NCBI GenBank assembly: GCA_018881555.1
Contig: JACAXG010000025.1
Span: 5,091,899 to 5,155,898 of the forward strand
Length of the DNA stretch: 64,000 bases
Reading direction: 5' to 3'
From: Amblyornis subalaris
Lineage: Eukaryota; Chordata; Aves; Passeriformes; Ptilonorhynchidae
The notes beneath the pieces were generated by a model. It did no database searches. It worked only from the letters and a program-made list of their open reading frames with translations, and had not been told where the DNA came from. The number at the start of each line of letters is the position of its first letter. Position 1 is the stretch's first letter. Shown piece after piece: positions 26,845-38,432 of the stretch. The position numbers were made by a program, and so were the translations under genes.

Positions 26845-29800
26845 CTGGCAAATGAAAAACGATTGAACGGGGAGTTAACGGCAAGACACTTTCAACAAGC
26901 AGGGAACAAAAACCCAATCGAAATGTAATGCTTTACTGCACTGGAGAGAGCATCAGCAGGACCTTGGGCTCTGAAATGGTCACTCTGTGATGAACACCAC
27001 CAATAGGTTTTCATTAAAGGCCAGTGTGGCCCACAAAGATGTTTCTCCCTGAACCAGCTCAAGCAAATGCTGCAGTGCCTGCTGAGCAAGAGAGAAACTA
27101 CAAGCTGCTTCCTGGGAACCACGGGAGATCTTCAGCACCTTCTATTGCCAGGTATCTGAGTAAAATTACATACCTTTCAGCTGGCTTTGTCCCTGAGGGA
27201 AAAGACATAGTAATATGGCTCATAACACTCACCTTTTGCCTGAGAGCACAGCCCATGCTTTTGTAACAACAAATGGAAGCAGAGAACTGCAGCTCATGAG
27301 CTTGCACAAACTCACCACAAGCAGAAAGCACAACCTCTTGCCAGACAGCTAAAACAGAGTATGTTCTTACCACCCAGCTGGAAGTCAGACCACTCATTTT
27401 ACTCGGTTCTCAGATCTTTCTGCATATAAGTTGAGTGATACCCTACTTGGATGATGGTACAGAACACCATATGACTTGGCATCTGTAGTTAACAGTAAAT
27501 ATTGATGCTTTTCCATGTTGGGGAGCCCATTCTCATTGCCATCATTGCATTTACTGGCAGAAAAAGGGATTTTGTAGGTGATAGAAAGCAGAATCTAGGC
27601 TTAAGCACAACCTGCAGCCTAACAACTCAGCTCATGACCAGCATTGGGCTTGGCATAATGAGAATATCACGCTTAGAAGCACTTAGCTTAGCAGGGAGGC
27701 TTTTCCCCAACTGGCTCTGGTATAGCAATGGCAAAGGTAGCAAGGACAACCTGAGCAGCCAATTTGCTGAGCTGACCCAGAGTTAAAGACAAACTCTTCA
27801 ACGAGGATTCACAGGACTGAGACCTGCACATGCCCGGCACTATTAGTAAGAGTCACATCCAGTAAATTTCCTCTTTATCAAACACCCTGCTTGCCTAGGG
27901 AGTATACAAGATACTGACAGGGCAAAAATTTCAGGCAGCAATTTTCAATCATTTGATGAGAGGGAGATTTCAATCTCACTTGCAGAAACATACAGACAGT
28001 TAAGGAGGAAGAAGTAAGATCTAGGCAAGAGACTTCTATTTTGTTATTTATGCTTCATCAAGAAAACCCTAGATAACACTAAATCATATCTTTCCTAAAA
28101 GATATCTTTAAAACTGTGCATTTAAAAATTCAGATGGTTTTACCAGACTACCTGGTCTGAGTTCTTGCAGAGCATGAGCTTTCCAGGTTACTCCCCAATA
28201 CACTAGCATGATGAGCCAGTAGCTCTGTGGACACTGCAATGCATTACAGTTGAAATATTTCTCATTGAGCTACAAATATCCCCCAGATTATTTCAAAAGA
28301 ATGTTAATAGGTGTATAAAAATCCTAAATGGACTATCTGTGCAAAGACACTCAGATGATTTAATGGATTGTCATTATGGAGGCATTCAAATGACAGGCAA
28401 GTGACAACAACCATCTGCAGACTATTTAAAGAGGTCTGTTCCAAGACCTGGCTGAAAGTTACAGAGAAATTAACTTGCATTAACTGTAAGGACAGTTTAC
28501 ACACAGCAAACCACACATTCACTCACAACCCTCTCATCATTTCTGTGATGGTAGACAGGTCTGCAATTCTGTCGTTCTTATTGACTTCAGGGAGCTGCTT
28601 GTGGACCCTTTGAGTTGGAGCTCAAAGAAACACTGCTGCAACGTGTGATACACAAAAGTCAGATTAAAATGATAAGAAATAGTACAAATTTATTGCTTGT
28701 AATACTTGTCGCAGTGGTTGTAATCACAGTGAACACTGTAGCACAATACCCTGCACAGTCCTACACATATATTGCTTCCAACACAATATACTTCAATGAC
28801 TTCCTAACAGACATCTTGTACATCTTAAAGCAGTGATCCTTATCAGCCAGTCTGTTTTCTTTTGCTCTCTAAGGCAATATTGACAAGAACAGAGTGGAGT
28901 TTTCAGCAGCAGTTGAGGGTGAGTTAACTTTCCTCTCNCTGAAGCTGGTAGCAGTTTAACCTCTGCCTTAACTGAAATATCTGCTAAAAAGACAAATATC
29001 AAGCTGCTGATAACGTGAGACGTAAATCCAGGAGATGGTGGAATAAATTGGCTGCTGAAATTCCAGGTGGGCAGTCAAAAGCACCCCCCCACTGGGAGTT
29101 CTTAACATAATTTTAAGCAAATGCAATAAAATCAATGCTCACAATAGTGGCTACAGTGCTGCTCAGGAAGTAGAGCAGCCTAATGCTCGAGTTTCAGTGG
29201 TTAACACAACTGCACTTTCCAGGCTATGCATCAAGAAAGGTGCCATGTGGGTACCTGAAAAGTCAAAAGCATCAAGAGCTAGTAATTTAGAAGCAAAGAA
29301 GGATTAGCAGGAAAAACTTATTAAAAATAGCTTATCAAAAACTGTTCCCAAAAAGTGTTGGAAATTTAATTAATTGATGTGTTTGAAATGAGGTTGGACA
29401 AGGTATCAGCAAACATANTGTAAGCGGCCAGCACTCATTAACAAGTGTGTGGGACAGGCAACGCGACAGGTCTTCCTCTTCTTTTCCTCTATGATTGTTC
29501 ATTAATTTTCAACAGTCTTGTTATCATTACAGCTGCACACAGCTGTCCTTCTGAGATCTGAACTCTGACATTCTAGAACTGCTTTTCTCCACAGGATCCT
29601 GTAGAAATATACTAACCTATTTTCCATCCTCTAGTTTATAAAGGGAAAGAAAAAACAAATCAAGTTCCTTTCCGTGCTCAAAGTAATTGTGATTTAGCAG
29701 GTACATCAGAATGGAGTTAAAAAAAGTTCTAGCAGAAGACAAGGATTCTGAAGTTGCATTTCAGAGATTTCCTAATCTACACATGCCTGGTCTGTTATGC

Positions 29801-30231
29801 TTAACACTCACACAGATCGGATCTGTGCTTTGGTGGTCACTTCAAAGTTTCCATCTATGCTTCACCTTTGATGTAAAGGTGACCATCAGTTCAGCTTCTC
29901 AAAAAAGATCTATGTTTGCCTCACTGATCTAGTGAAAGGAAAGTCACAGCCACCGGCAAGCAAACCTCAGATCAGAAGGGCAGCTCAACACAACACTGCT
30001 ACAAGACAAAAGAGCTGGTGGCAAGAAGGTAAAAGGAGGAAAAGCAAGAGAAATTTATTCTACCATTTATTCCAGTAATGCTTCCTCCCACTTCCCAGGG
30101 AAAGAATAAGTACTTCCACTTTAGGAAGTGGGACATGAGGTGTAGAGGGATGAGATAACGCACACAAAGTGAAACACAGCCTGCTAGAAGAATAAAGGGT
30201 TATATTCACATCACAGTAAAAAAGAAAAACA

Positions 30232-30293
30232 ACCAAACCAAACAAAACCGAAACAACAACAACAACAACAACAGCAAAACAACAACAAAAGAC
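30232..30293. repeat. CAA/AACC simple repeat
   Basis: Imperfect AACCAAAC units lead into uninterrupted ACAACAACAACAACAACAAC, followed by degenerate CAA units. This is ordinary microsatellite sequence inside the intron. Confidence 0.9.
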
Positions 30294-33020
30294 TAAAAAA
30301 ACACAGAGCAAGTTCCTTCTTTCAAAAGTTCACCCTTTTGTTTACACGCAGCAAATGAGTCTGAAGATAATTTAAACTTTAGTTTGCTTTGGACAGAGTA
30401 GAAGATCTCACACTGCTCCCCCCTGCATCTCCACTGACTCAGTGAGAAGTAACTAAGAGCTGGAGGGCAGTAAATCCTTGGACCATTCCAAGACAATAGT
30501 AAAACCATTGCACCTGCACGTGGTTCCAGAAAACCACTCAAAAATAATCCCATCATTTCTTCTGAAGACCATCACCTTCCAGATCAACCCTTGGGGTTTA
30601 TTCAAACCCCATCTTCTCCACCCCAAACTTGGCAGCATTTAGGAAAACATCATTCTATTTTCTCGAATTCACTTGCACAAGCTGAGCTANGGCTACTCCC
30701 AAAATACCTCTGCCTGCCTCAGAATGAGGTCAAGGAATTATACCCTCACTGCTCGATTGACATGTCCTCTGAAGCCTCCTGACAAAGATCTGTGATCCTG
30801 CGCTTCAGGCAGGTTCAGGACCCAAGTAAGACACGCAGCTGCCATCTGAACGTGCCCACACATCACTGCAGCAGGAAAGCAGTGCAAGAGCTGTCTGCAA
30901 CTTAGCTCCATGTTTGGCATGTGCCTTTACAGGGGCACACCTCGACTCCAATAATGCCTCTGTCTTTTGAAAATGGGGCTTCAAATACCGTTCCTGTTTC
31001 ATAATGCAAGGGTTTTTATTTAATCTTTACTCTGTTTTGTTTACATGATGTGTTTAGGCAATGATACTGTAATCACAGATGCAAACCGCGCTGAGTGCCA
31101 CTACCTCCTTTTAGTCATTTCCATACCTGGAAACTGTTAAACTAGACAGATAAAGCTCTCTTCTCATGTATTTCAACTAACAAGTTATCACCGTATTTTT
31201 ACATCTGTCCATACTACATGTTTTTTTCCTGTTTACTCAATTTAATAAGCTCTCCTTGCACTTGTGAATCTGCAATGAGAATTAAAAAGCTGTTCTACAG
31301 GCTTAGGTTACTGTTTATTTTTTATCTTCTGTTATTCCATTCCATTATTTTATTACTTTCTCAGCTTGGTAAAATTTCAAACTACACACAAGCTGGAAGT
31401 CATTCGAAACCAAGTAGGAGACTGCAGCCACATCTTCTATTGTATAACCTGGAATGGTTTAATACAGCCTTGAAAAGCAGATTTCCTAAATGCTTGTTAA
31501 ATTATTTCCATAATTCAAAGGTGACAATGCTTTAATTTCAGGGTAATGCTACAGCTTTATGACTTCACAGTTTTATTTAATGGTTCAATTCACTAGGATA
31601 TTATGCTGTCTGTATTTGGCCCTAGGAGATGCTTTTACAGCATGGGGCTGCAATGCATTAAGCACATTTTAGACTCTCTGTTTAGCCTCGCCCAGAGTTC
31701 TATCATCTTGCTGAAAACCTCCAAGTTGCTTTTGACGGCACACAAATTAAATTGTGGGAAATTAGAGCAGCTGGAAAACTGGCTTTCAATGAATTCTATA
31801 TTGTCTAATTCTCATTTTTATTCTTCAACTTGAAATATCCCTGTAGAGCACATTCCACCCATACAAACTGCATCATTCCTTTGTGATTTAGGAGACTTGT
31901 CACAAAACAAGATTATTCAGACTGATTAAATTGCCAACAAGCCAAACATACGGTAAATGCTACATGAGAGAGAAAAAAATAAGTCTCAGAGCTCATATGA
32001 TGCATTTGTTTCACGGTGCCCTACATTGAATGCCAAATTTTATCCTGAACACTGTACCTATAACTACAAGAATAACCACAAAGAAGACAAGACTCTCCTT
32101 CTTAAACACTGTACTCTTCTAAGCTGCAGTGGCAGATTAACCCAGCTGCTCTAATATACACTCCCCTCAAAGAATATGAAAAGACCAATTTCTTATCACA
32201 GACAGCTTTAATTCACTGACTCCAAGGAAGTGTTTTCTGAGTCTTCTGTGAAAACAACTCATTACTGTTTTTTTATCTAACTTTTTTTTTTCCTGCTGGC
32301 TGACCCAACAATACATGCTTCTGCAGCTTGTTTTGTGCTCATCAGCTTCCTCCTGATTCAGCCACTTCCATGCAGTGCACACATTTCCACTGGAAAAATT
32401 CAGAGTGGGGAACTTCTGAGCATTGCAAATGTGGCAGGAGAGTGATTAAATTGCAGTAACCTTTTGTTAAAAGCTAATGGCAAGAGAAAAATTTCTGGTT
32501 ACNTTCCTCGGTACTAGAACTTCCTTGGGGACGACCTGCAAACGTGACAGTGAAGAAGGCCTTCAGGACTCCTCCTGTGATGCTCATCAGAAACACAACA
32601 ATTTCACTGAAAACAGCAAGGCAACTGTCAACAGCACAATGTCTTTGCCATAACGTACACATTAAAGATTTTTCATTTTGTAACGTTTTGGAATATTTAA
32701 TGAAAATTCAAAACAGAAACGTATCAATTGTCAAAACTACAGTGTGCCAAAAGAGCTGCAGTGTTTGAGGGGGTAAATTGTAAATCTTTAAGGGCTGCAT
32801 TTAATCTAAACAGTAGTAAATAATTTGCAAGGAATTTCCATTTGTTGTTTTCTCCCGTGATAAAGTCAATCACAACTACAGACACTAAGCTGTAGGGTAG
32901 AGGGAGTTTGACAATTTAAGTTCTTGTCCCAAAACTGTGAAGCTGCGGGTATTAAAGGCAGAATTAAGGGCATGACCAACTCCTCCTCCTACCTGTTCGT
33001 GCTTCAGTCTGCCCAGGGGC

Positions 33021-33062
33021 AGCCCTCCTTTTGGGGACTTGCCAAAGTCCCCAAAAAGGGCT
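33021..33062. repeat. Inverted repeat / hairpin
   Basis: CCTTTTGGGGACTT (33027-33040) and AAGTCCCCAAAAAGG (33045-33059) pair over 14 bp with one bulge around a GCCA loop. The outer AGCCC and GGGCT can pair instead in an alternative register. It is an isolated structure in the intron. Confidence 0.8.
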
Positions 33063-35197
33063 GAGTCACAAGGTGACTCCTGTATCCATGTAATTGCTAT
33101 AGATAGTAAAAGGAGATGATTTCTTATGGAAAATAGATTAAGAAATTATATAAGCAGATGAACTGAGATTCTTGTGTAGAAAAAAAGGGAAAGATGGATG
33201 CCATGGACAGTAATACCACTAATGCAATGATTGCTTTAGGAACATCAATGGGGATTTCTAAGGAAAGGACTGAGGTCTCGCTAGCTGGGCTTTGTAGTAA
33301 TCCGTATCTTTGTGACCTCNCCCTGCTCCTTGCGCATAGTGAAGTGAGTAAAAGATAAAATGCTACTGAAATTTTCTCTAATAGATGACCAAATATCATA
33401 ATCTAACTGGGACTACTCAAACACTTAAAAAGTTTAGGCACTTGAGCTACAAAGACAACTTGCATCCTCCTGAATTCAGCCCTCTTTACGTGCCATGGAA
33501 TATGTACTATATGGAAGAAGAAAAAGCTTAACAATTTTTAGCTGAATGAAAAAAAAAAACAAACCAAGATACAATTTATAAAAAATTGCAAGTATAACTT
33601 TGGCAATCACTTTCATATCTTCTTAGAATCCCTTACTTTGTCTGAGATTTAAACACAGTTTCTATACAATTTTTTGAGATAGAGAAAATAAAGCTTTACT
33701 TTTCCTGCATCAGAGAAATAAGCAATATTTACATTTTGAGATGAGACTGCAAAACAGAGATGATCTGCAACAAGAAAAGATATATTTTTGCTAATTAGTA
33801 TTTTTTTCATTATGGCAGTTTCAAAAACAGGTCTTGGATCAGCAGTAGGACCTGGGATAAGGTTTCATCTTTCCTCAAACTGCAGCCCTGAAGGAAAAAA
33901 AAAAAAAAGGAAGAAAGAAAAGGCAAACTATTTGAGGACTGGAAAAATATCTGGCAAAGATAAACTTCACCATTGATCTAGTCATGGCAATTTCTAAGCA
34001 TTATTGATTTGATAGCCCAGGGCCTGCATACAGTAAAACAGCATCAGCAGAGAAGTACAGTGACAGGATGACTCAAGTGTACTGTAAGCAAATCTTTCAG
34101 ATATCAAGGGTAAAATTTACTCAGGAGGAGATCAGAAAAGGTCATTACACTTTTCAAAGAGAACAGCAAAACAAGCACATGGATGTAGATTGCATGTCTG
34201 TAGGCTTTGTACTGGAGAATATGGTTATTAGCATTTAAGTAGTACTCCAGACAGATCAATTGATTTATAAGCAAGAGGAGAAAAAGAATGAGCCTCACAA
34301 TAATAGAAAGACTGCCAGACCTGAGGTTCAGAGGGTCCATTAGTCATCTTTTCTATAGATTGTAATGCATCTTCAATTACGTGAAGATTAATTCAAGTGG
34401 GCTAATTAGCAAACAACCAGCCTACAAGAAAAATTTCTTTCCCAACCCTGGTGACTGTTCATTACCCCAAGGCATGACACAACACATTCTTTCCGTACTT
34501 AATGCCAGAAAAGTGTGGCCATAGAGCACCCCAGATGATGGGAGAACCAGGAAACGCAAGGATAGCTAGCTTACATTCCCATGTGGAGGGTCCTGGAAAC
34601 ATGCTAGATGTGTTCCCACAGCACTCAGCGCAATCACCCCAAATTTATAACCCCTGCACGGACCCATTCATATCCTCATGGTGTCTCTCATAGCATCCAA
34701 CTGCACCCAGTCNTGGCTTGGGCACATTCAGCTCCCGCACACAGACGTGAATTTGGTGTGGAGTCCCCAGTGATTCTTACACTTGATGAATTTCCCTGTG
34801 AAAGTGACTTTGCTTTGTGTACAGTGGGTATATAAGGTGAAGAAAACATTATGTTAATAAGGTGCTGTCTTTTCTTTTTAGATCTAGTTTTGAGGTTTTT
34901 GTCTTTCACTGTCATTGAACTGTCTCTCTTCTCCTATTGTAAGAAAATGAAAATAAGCATTGCTTCTGTCAATGAGGCCCATTCGCTTTGAGTCTTCCCA
35001 ATCTAAATAGTCCTGGATTATTTACTTCTAACCTCTCTTTGTGCAGATATCTTTCTATGCCTTTAATTAGGCATATTAGTGTTCCTGACAACCTCCTATT
35101 TCAACAACATATTTTACTTTTAGTAGAAATAAACAGCCTTCAAGATAAGATCCTTTTAAAGTGCTTCCTACACACTTCTCTCCTCTTGACCAATAAG

Positions 35198-35219
35198 CAT
35201 GCTATTAAATAATAGCATG
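35198..35219. repeat. 22-bp near-perfect palindrome
   Basis: CATGCTATTA and TAATAGCATG are perfect reverse complements separated only by AA. On DNA this is a compact dyad-symmetric site of the kind bound by homodimeric or homeodomain-type factors, though no specific factor can be named from the sequence. Confidence 0.8.
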
Positions 35220-38200
35220 TCATCTACAATTTTTGTCACCTTGCCTTTTCAGCCACTTCTTCAGACAATGGATAAGTACATTTACCCACTCTGGTATCAG
35301 CAGATATTCTGTGACATGACTGTTAAATTTCTTGCCATGCTGAAAATTGACTTTATATTTTTTAATACTTTTTTCCTCTCTTTTTTCTCCCTGTAAAATT
35401 TCTTTTCCCTTATATCTCTCTCCCTCTTTGTATAACTGTCCAATTCCCTCTCAACACACACAATCACAATTTTCTGCTCTCTTCTGAATTTCTATTCAGC
35501 AGTGGGCTGCTAAAGTTGACAGGCTGCAGAGAAACCACTGGAAACACAAACACAATAAACTAACTTGTAATGTTGACATTTTCTATATCCACATCAGACA
35601 CTAGATATCTATGACCAGACACCAAAATGCAAGAAATCTGGCATTCATCTGCCCCAGTTAATAACTGGCTACAAACAAGTTCCCTATCTGAATCCTTTCA
35701 ATTAAACACATAAAAATTAAAAAGAACTTTAAAATATAAGTGAACATTAAGGAAAACACTTTTCTTTAAATGTAATGGTGCTGCTAATTTCTGCTGATCT
35801 GACTCCTTCTTTGAATTCATCCTTCACAGATTAAAGGCACTGTAATTCCCAGAAGGCACTAGCTCTCTGCACCTCTACTTTTAAAAACACTAAATGAGTC
35901 ATTGCCCTGAATTTTCCATTCCAGCTCCAAATTCTTCAGCTTGAACACATTTTGGGCATAAAGAGGTTACTGCTTCTTGAACTGTATACAAAAAGAACTG
36001 CCAGTCTGAGTAAAATAAAAGCTTTATTTAGCTCAGGAGCCCACCTCTGCCTTTAAGGGTGAACNGGTACCCAGGGAAGCCAGAAGGTTTTCCTGAAACC
36101 CATTCCTATTTCCCAGTGGTCTTTGTCTCCAGAGCTGCCTGAGTGGGGAGCTGTAACTAAACCTCCACGTTCATTTGCCCCTTCTGAATCCATCAGACAA
36201 GACTGGGGCTTTCTCCAGACTGTTTTTATTTCCTCTGTTGATATATCATCCTCCTTATTCTCCTGTGGTAGTTTCAAACGGAATTCATTGCATCAGGAAA
36301 AAGTAAGCAAACAAAAAACTCCCAAATCCTGCTATGTAATTATTTAAGTGTCCCTTAGCTCCTATATGATGAAAAAAATCATTTCCTATGTGCTTTCTCT
36401 ATGCCACACATGGTCTCCATGCTTTCCTGTGACAGGTCCCCCGAACTATCTTTTTAATTTGTTTAGTCTCCATAGACACGGAAGCCATCCATGTTCATGA
36501 CCATCCACATTTCTCCATTGACCAGAGGTTTTGTAGAGATTTATGTCACAGAACAATAATATTTTCTCTGTTCCTTGTATGCANCTAATGTAACAACATA
36601 GAATTTAATATTTTGCCTTTTCCTGAATATAGAGTACTTTCAGAAAATTAAGCAGAAGCGTCACCTGAAAAGAGTAGCAAATTGAGAATACATCCCTGTG
36701 TATATAAAGTAATTTTTCCCTACTTTGCACTTAATTGATTACTGTAAACAATTTTTATGAGAATAACAATAAGGTTAAGTTCCCAGAGAGAAAAGAAGCT
36801 CTTGTCATTAAGGCACCCAATCCATATTTAGATGACACAGAAGCATAAGTTTTCCAGGCTAGGAGGTTCTGCCAGTTTTCCCCACCTCCAGTTTTCTCAT
36901 AACCAAAATAAGAATGTCAGCAAGTTCATTACAGATAGAGAGAAAATCAGGTATATGCCTTCTGGATTTCTGCCAGATAAAGTTTATTTGAGGAAAGCAA
37001 ATGCAAGGTGTTTGTCAAAAATCCTACTTCTTCAGCAGAGATAAAAAGCACTGACTATGTTTTGATCACACATATTTATATGATAAATAATAAAAATGAG
37101 CACATTTCCCATATTGAAGATCAAGGAAGGATATTCAGACAGAAAGCTGAAACTCTATTTCAATTCTTAGGAGATTCAACAGTGAAGGAGACACATCTTA
37201 TTAAATATTTGTTACACTTGAATAAAAAACATACTTAATAATTAACTGTTGTGCATTTAATTAACATAATGATTGCCCAATTAAATAAAAATGAAAATTT
37301 AATTTGAGACACTCTAAGTACAAGGAGATTAAGGATAAAATATGAATATCCTGAGTCCTCAGTTTTCAGCAGTGAGTGTGGAGGTGATATGTGGCAAAGT
37401 AGTTCAGCCAGAATTAGCAATTTAGAAAGGGTAATAAAACATTCTTTCATACCCACCTGGCCACAGGAAGCAAAAAATGCCAAACAGGAGATGGTGTGGA
37501 AAATTTCATCTCCATTTCAAATACAAAAAGCAGAAAGGGAGCCCTACCATCTATCCCCATCCACAACCAGGGCTATGTAATCTTTTCTCATACCCCTGGC
37601 ATGACAGTCCTATATACAAAATACTCACTGTAGGGGAGAATTTGCCAGACAGGTATATTTATTTGAAACAGTTCTTATCTTAAAGCTACAGAACTGTAAG
37701 GTTAAAAAGCCTCAACCAACAGGTCACCTTCCCAGGCTCTTGCTCCACTACCCATCTCTTTGGTGCCCCTTCTCCTAAGATCATCATGCATTCTCCTCCA
37801 TATAAACACCAGGGACAATCGAGGTTTCCACTCTCTGGAATGTCAAAGGCAGCAGACTTATATGAGGGGAGGTATTGCTGCTTAAGGCAGACTAGCAAGG
37901 TTTATAGCTAGCTCAGTGAGAGGAGTTTAATAATAATTCCCAGATCTAGTATTCTAATAAAGCAGAGAAACCACTCAGTTTAAAAAAAAAAAATGGTTTG
38001 GATTCCAAGTTTCTGCCTCTTTAGTAAAAAACAAACATATCATCAAAAGTTATGATATTATGAAGCACCCTTTACAAGGTGCAGACACTGTTGTATTTAT
38101 CACTTAGCAACAGTACAAGGAGAGTCCTTCAAATTTATTTTAAAAATCACTTTTACACGGATCTAATTTAAGGAAACATCTCAAAGTCAAACCTCAGTTA

Positions 38201-38312
38201 CTAGAAGTTCACTACCAAGCTGTATTATCGCTGTGTCTATCACTCTACTAAAACCACCTCACAATCACATCAGAGCCAACACGAAGCAGCCAGGCCAAGG
38301 CCAGGGCATTAC

Positions 38313-38432
38313 CTGTGATATTGCAGAACACACGGAGCGGTCCAAGCGGGCCACTGCCATCAGAATCGATGTAGAAGAAGCCCGATGTCCTCCCTTGGTG
38401 TCGGTAAGCCTCACAGGACTGCTCATAGACGG
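38313..38432 (-). CDS. CNTNAP5: CNTNAP exon: start of fibrinogen-like domain (120 bp)
   Basis: The exon encodes the opening of the fibrinogen-C-terminal-like domain that follows the first EGF in contactin-associated proteins. On the minus strand a pyrimidine-rich acceptor (TTTCTTTTAAAG) precedes CC GTC TAT. The two leading bases complete the split codon from the EGF exon (T+CC, serine), giving [17 protein letters not shown] across the junction. The hallmark stretch [17 protein letters not shown] and then FCNIT follow, with two cysteines. The exon ends ACA G before a GTAATG donor, so it is phase 1 at both ends and 120 bp long. The CNTNAP2 counterpart, as I recall it, differs clearly around the tyrosine-rich FFYID segment, whereas this form fits the CNTNAP4/5 branch. 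The NIT sequon is completed inside this exon. The next exon supplies the rest of the E codon. Confidence 0.92.

Larger units (their letters stand above)
26845..38312 (-). other. CNTNAP intron between the two fibrinogen-like exons (11,468 bp)
   Basis: This complete phase-1 intron runs from a GTAATG donor next to 38313 to a TTTGCCAG acceptor next to 26844. Apart from a CAA simple repeat near 30.26 kb, a hairpin near 33.04 kb and a 22-bp palindrome near 35.2 kb, I see only unique non-coding sequence. No second gene, RNA gene or recognisable transposon is visible. Confidence 0.85.

Noticed and set aside
30232..30293. CAA repeat considered as a polyglutamine-coding tract
   Set aside because: It lies in an intron with no exon context, and the frame is broken by stops on both sides.
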